The notes beneath the pieces were generated by a model that ran no database searches, had not been told where the DNA came from, and saw only the letters and a list, made by a program, of their open reading frames with translations. Position numbers and translations under genes: made by a program. Of a stretch of DNA of 64,000 nucleotides, positions 61,561 through 64,000 are shown in pieces. This stretch comes from Priestia filamentosa (GTDB lineage: Bacteria > Bacillota > Bacilli > Bacillales > Bacillaceae_H), in contig NZ_FXAJ01000010.1 of assembly GCF_900177535.1 (NCBI RefSeq), positions 1 to 64,000 of the forward strand, read 5' to 3'. Position 1 is the stretch's first letter. Every line of letters begins with the position of its first letter.

Positions 61561-62286
61561 GTGACAGAAGGTAAACGACAAGGTGATAATATCTATCAAG
61601 TATCAACCTTCAGTGCTTTACTAGATGGCGTGTTTGAAGGGGAAGTTCCTTTTAGTATAGTGAAAAAGCACGGCGATTTTGGAATCGGCACATTCAACAA
61701 ACTAGATGGTGAAATGTTAGCGGTTGACGGGGAATTTTATCGTCTACAAGGAGATGGCACGATTAGAGAAGTAAAAGAAGATGAGAAAACCCCTTTTGCC
61801 GCTGTTACTTTCTTTAATCCTTCTTTAACATATCGAATCCAAGAGAATGGAACAAAGGAGCAAATTGAACAATTTATCTCTAGTATATTACCTAGCGAAA
61901 ATTTATTTTATTCTATTCGTATTACAGGCTCATTTCGTAGTATGAAGACGCGAACAGTTTCTAAGCAGGAGCCCCCATATTCTTCAATGACAGATGTTGT
62001 TGAAGAACAGGATGTTTCTACATTTAAAGATTGCAAAGGAACAATTGTTGGGTTTTACACGCCCCGGTATGTTCAAGGACTGGCTGTTGCTGGTTATCAC
62101 CTTCATTTTATTAGTGAAGACAAACAAGGTGGAGGCCACATCTTTGATTTTGAAATAGAAAGTGGCACGGTTGAAATAGGAGAACATGCTAACCTTCAGT
62201 TTGTACTGCCAAAAACAAAAGAGTTTTTAGAAGCAGATTTAATGCATGGAAAGATGGCAGAAGAAATTGAAAAAACGGAAGGTTGA
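61561..62286 (+). CDS. alsD: Alpha-acetolactate decarboxylase
   Basis: 241-residue zinc enzyme converting acetolactate to acetoin. The metal ligands are two His in GYHLHF and a third in GGGHIFDF; the catalytic Glu/Arg region is SIRITGSFRSMKTR. GTG start with AAAGGATG upstream. It stands alone, without the acetolactate synthase alsS and regulator alsR that accompany it in B. subtilis. It follows spo0M by 51 bases without a terminator, so the two may be co-transcribed. Confidence 0.93.
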   Translation: MTEGKRQGDNIYQVSTFSALLDGVFEGEVPFSIVKKHGDFGIGTFNKLDGEMLAVDGEFYRLQGDGTIREVKEDEKTPFAAVTFFNPSLTYRIQENGTKEQIEQFISSILPSENLFYSIRITGSFRSMKTRTVSKQEPPYSSMTDVVEEQDVSTFKDCKGTIVGFYTPRYVQGLAVAGYHLHFISEDKQGGGHIFDFEIESGTVEIGEHANLQFVLPKTKEFLEADLMHGKMAEEIEKTEG

Positions 62287-62307
62287 AAATTGTAAAAAAA
62301 GATCTTC

Positions 62308-62336
62308 TTGACACCGTTCTTTTTTCTCGGCATAAT
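62308..62336 (+). promoter_or_regulatory. SigA promoter of proBA
   Basis: TTGACA (62308-62313), 17-base spacer, CATAAT (62331-62336), upstream of the T-box leader. Confidence 0.8.
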
Positions 62337-62342
62337 AAAGAA

Positions 62343-62586
62343 AAATTAGAACGTTGAAGAGGAATAGTAATTAGATTTCCCATGTAAGAGAGCGAGGTTC
62401 ATCGGCTGCAAAACCTTGTCATGGAGGAGCTAATGAACCTACCTCAGAGTCTTAGAGGGAAAATCTAAGCGTGTGTACCGGCGTTAACGGAAAAAGTGGA
62501 GTATAATAACTTGTGCTCAAATAAGGTGGTACCGCGGAAAAAGCCCTCTCCGTCCTTTTGTTAGGATGTGAGAGGGCTTTTTTGTA
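62343..62586 (+). promoter_or_regulatory. T-box riboswitch (tRNA-Pro) of proBA
   Basis: Leader with Stem I elements and the T-box sequence AAGGTGGTACCGCGG (62523-62537), followed by the terminator AGCCCTCTC...GAGAGGGCTTTTTT (62540-62586). The likely specifier codon is CCT (Pro) at 62438-62440 in GAACCTACC. Uncharged tRNA-Pro would favour the antiterminator and switch on proline synthesis. Confidence 0.93.
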
Positions 62587-62603
62587 TATGTGGAGGGGAA
62601 AAG

Positions 62604-63719
62604 ATGAAAAAACAGCGTGTTGTTGTAAAGATTGGAAGCAGTTCATTAACAAATACAAGTGGTGGAATTGATAATACAAAGTTGCGTGAACATGCGGAAT
62701 CTATCGCTACTTTACGTGCTGAGGGGCATGAAGTTGTATTAATTTCTTCAGGGGCAGTTGCAGCAGGGTTTACAGAGCTTGGATATCCTTCAAGACCTGT
62801 CACAATCAAAGGAAAGCAAGCATCAGCAGCTCTTGGGCAAAGTGTTTTAATGAGTGCTTATATTGAAGCTTTCAGCACTTGTGGAATAAAACCAGCTCAA
62901 ATTTTGTTGACTCGCCAAGATTTTGCTCATCGTGAGCGTTATAGCAATGCATATGATACGCTCTCCGAACTTTTAGAACGCTCTGTTTTGCCTATTGTAA
63001 ATGAAAATGATTCAGTTTCAATTGAAGAGCTTACATTTGGTGACAATGATATGCTTTCAGCTCTTTTAAGTGGCTTAATTCACGCTGATCGTCTCATTAT
63101 CCTTACAGATATAAATGGCCTTTATGATGATAACCCAAATAAAAATCCGGATGCCAAACGGATTGACTACCTTGAACAAATCACAGAAGAGTTTTTGTCA
63201 GTAGCAAGTGCTGAAGGTTCCAAAGTTGGGACAGGAGGAATGAAATCAAAACTTTTTGCTGCAGAAATGGCGTTATCTCTTGGTGTACCAACCTTTATTG
63301 GAAGTGGCCAAGGACCTAAGAAGCTGCTCGAGGTTTTGGAAGGAAACGGAGACGGTACGTACGTAGGAGCCAAAGTAACAGGCCTTAATACCCGTAAACA
63401 GTGGATTGCTTTTCATTCATCTTTGAAAGGAAAAGTAATGATTGATGAAGGGGCAGAAAGAGCGTTAGTGAAAGATGGAAGAAGTCTTCTTCTGGCAGGA
63501 GTCGTTGAAATAGAAGGCGTTTTTAAAGAAGGAGACGTTATTGAAGTAGAAGGAAAAAATGGGATAATTGGTAAAGGAGAGGTGTGTTATTCATCAGAAG
63601 AGTTAAATCGTTTAAAAGGTAAGCGAAGTGATGAGGTTGCACATAGCATTGAACGTTCTTCTTATGAAGTGATCCATCGCAATCAATGGGTTGGACAGCA
63701 TAATCTTTTATTAAGATAG
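62604..63719 (+). CDS. proB: Glutamate 5-kinase
   Basis: 371-residue enzyme phosphorylating glutamate in the first step of proline synthesis. The amino-acid-kinase domain shows [31 protein letters not shown] and [12 protein letters not shown]; a C-terminal PUA domain begins near residue 275. ATG at 62604 with GGAGGGG upstream; the earlier in-frame ATG lies in the leader terminator. Followed by proA 13 bases later; T-box controlled. Confidence 0.97.
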   Translation: MKKQRVVVKIGSSSLTNTSGGIDNTKLREHAESIATLRAEGHEVVLISSGAVAAGFTELGYPSRPVTIKGKQASAALGQSVLMSAYIEAFSTCGIKPAQILLTRQDFAHRERYSNAYDTLSELLERSVLPIVNENDSVSIEELTFGDNDMLSALLSGLIHADRLIILTDINGLYDDNPNKNPDAKRIDYLEQITEEFLSVASAEGSKVGTGGMKSKLFAAEMALSLGVPTFIGSGQGPKKLLEVLEGNGDGTYVGAKVTGLNTRKQWIAFHSSLKGKVMIDEGAERALVKDGRSLLLAGVVEIEGVFKEGDVIEVEGKNGIIGKGEVCYSSEELNRLKGKRSDEVAHSIERSSYEVIHRNQWVGQHNLLLR

Positions 63720-63732
63720 AGGGGGAGAAAAG

Positions 63733-64000
63733 ATGAGTGAAGTAATTGAAAAAGGTCAAAGAGCAAAAGAAGCAGCATCTGTTCTTGTTCATAAAACAAC
63801 AGATGAAAAAAATAGTGCATTAACAAGCATTGCAGCACAACTTTTGGCTCAAAGTAGCTATATATTAGAAGAGAACATTAAGGATATTGAAGAAAATCGA
63901 GCAAAAGGTGTAGATGATTCCTTATTAGACCGTCTTCTTTTAACAACTGAAAGGCTGGAAGGAATGGCTCATGGAATTGAGCAACTTGTTAAGTTAGAAG
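63733..64000 (+). CDS. proA: Gamma-glutamyl phosphate reductase, 5' part
   Basis: The first 89 codons of ProA, cut by the window end. The N-terminus (MSEVIEKGQRAKEAASVL, then DDSLLDRLLLTTERLEGMAHGIE) matches ProA, which reduces glutamyl-5-phosphate to the semialdehyde. AGGGGGAGAAA precedes the ATG. Second gene of the proBA operon. Confidence 0.95.
   Translation, partial: MSEVIEKGQRAKEAASVLVHKTTDEKNSALTSIAAQLLAQSSYILEENIKDIEENRAKGVDDSLLDRLLLTTERLEGMAHGIEQLVKLE

Overview
The window is low-GC Gram-positive chromosome from a spore-forming Bacillaceae (Bacillus or Priestia-like). The evidence is the order sigW-rsiW-cdaA-cdaR-glmM-glmS with a glmS ribozyme, a tRNA block directly before sigW as in Bacillus subtilis, spo0M, a yocH-type LysM/3D protein with a WalR-like box, a T-box in front of proBA, and strong SD sequences with frequent TTG/GTG starts. 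Species cannot be fixed from sequence reading alone.

Layout. 1-1107: 3' end of 23S rRNA, 5S rRNA, eight tRNAs and a strong terminator. 1356-8846: envelope-stress and cell-wall block: sigW/rsiW behind an exact SigW promoter, cdaA/cdaR (c-di-AMP synthesis and its regulator), glmM, then ribozyme-controlled glmS. 8983-15908: MarR/nitroreductase operon with a double operator, an aldo/keto reductase, a class D beta-lactamase, gabD with a divergent LysR regulator, and a DUF2628 membrane protein. 15909-19133: 2-keto-3-deoxygluconate uptake and phosphorylation (kdgT, kdgK) with an IclR regulator. 19338-25834: glyoxal reductase yvgN, an unusual molybdopterin oxidoreductase with a small partner gene, a HAD nucleotidase, a GNAT-SnoaL fusion and two small membrane proteins. 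25841-30458: a four-carbon sugar-acid cluster (GntP permease, DUF1537 kinase, 3-HIBADH-like dehydrogenase) with a divergent GntR regulator and two spaced GTATAC palindromes. 30613-38362: MarR, Mn catalase, heme O synthase, MarC, aminotransferase, hydrolase, SAP protein and several decayed genes. 38426-45790: APC permease, Fur-boxed siderophore uptake (yfiY // yfiZ-yfhA), MerR/DUF4870 pair and a D-2-hydroxyacid dehydrogenase. 45786-52023: frameshifted GNAT gene, then the mannitol operon (fused IICBA mtlA, mtlR, mtlD). 52358-60257: DHA2 efflux pump, VWA protein, glutamine-rich yocH, M6 metalloprotease and an acyltransferase. 60480-64000: carotenoid desaturase remnant, spo0M, alsD, and the T-box-controlled proB-proA, with proA cut by the window end.

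Most of the window is ordinary, well-conserved Bacillus chromosome. The least ordinary items are the molybdenum enzyme with an altered FeS motif and a C-terminal LysM-like module (20812-23238), the threonate-type cluster lacking its aldolase/decarboxylase (25841-30417), a 35-bp near-palindrome before the Mn catalase, the expanded Gln-rich repeat in the yocH homologue, and five decayed genes (near 16.1, 31.1, 33.9, 45.8 and 60.5 kb). I saw no CRISPR array, insertion sequence, prophage or obvious anti-phage system, and I do not claim a wholly new system.
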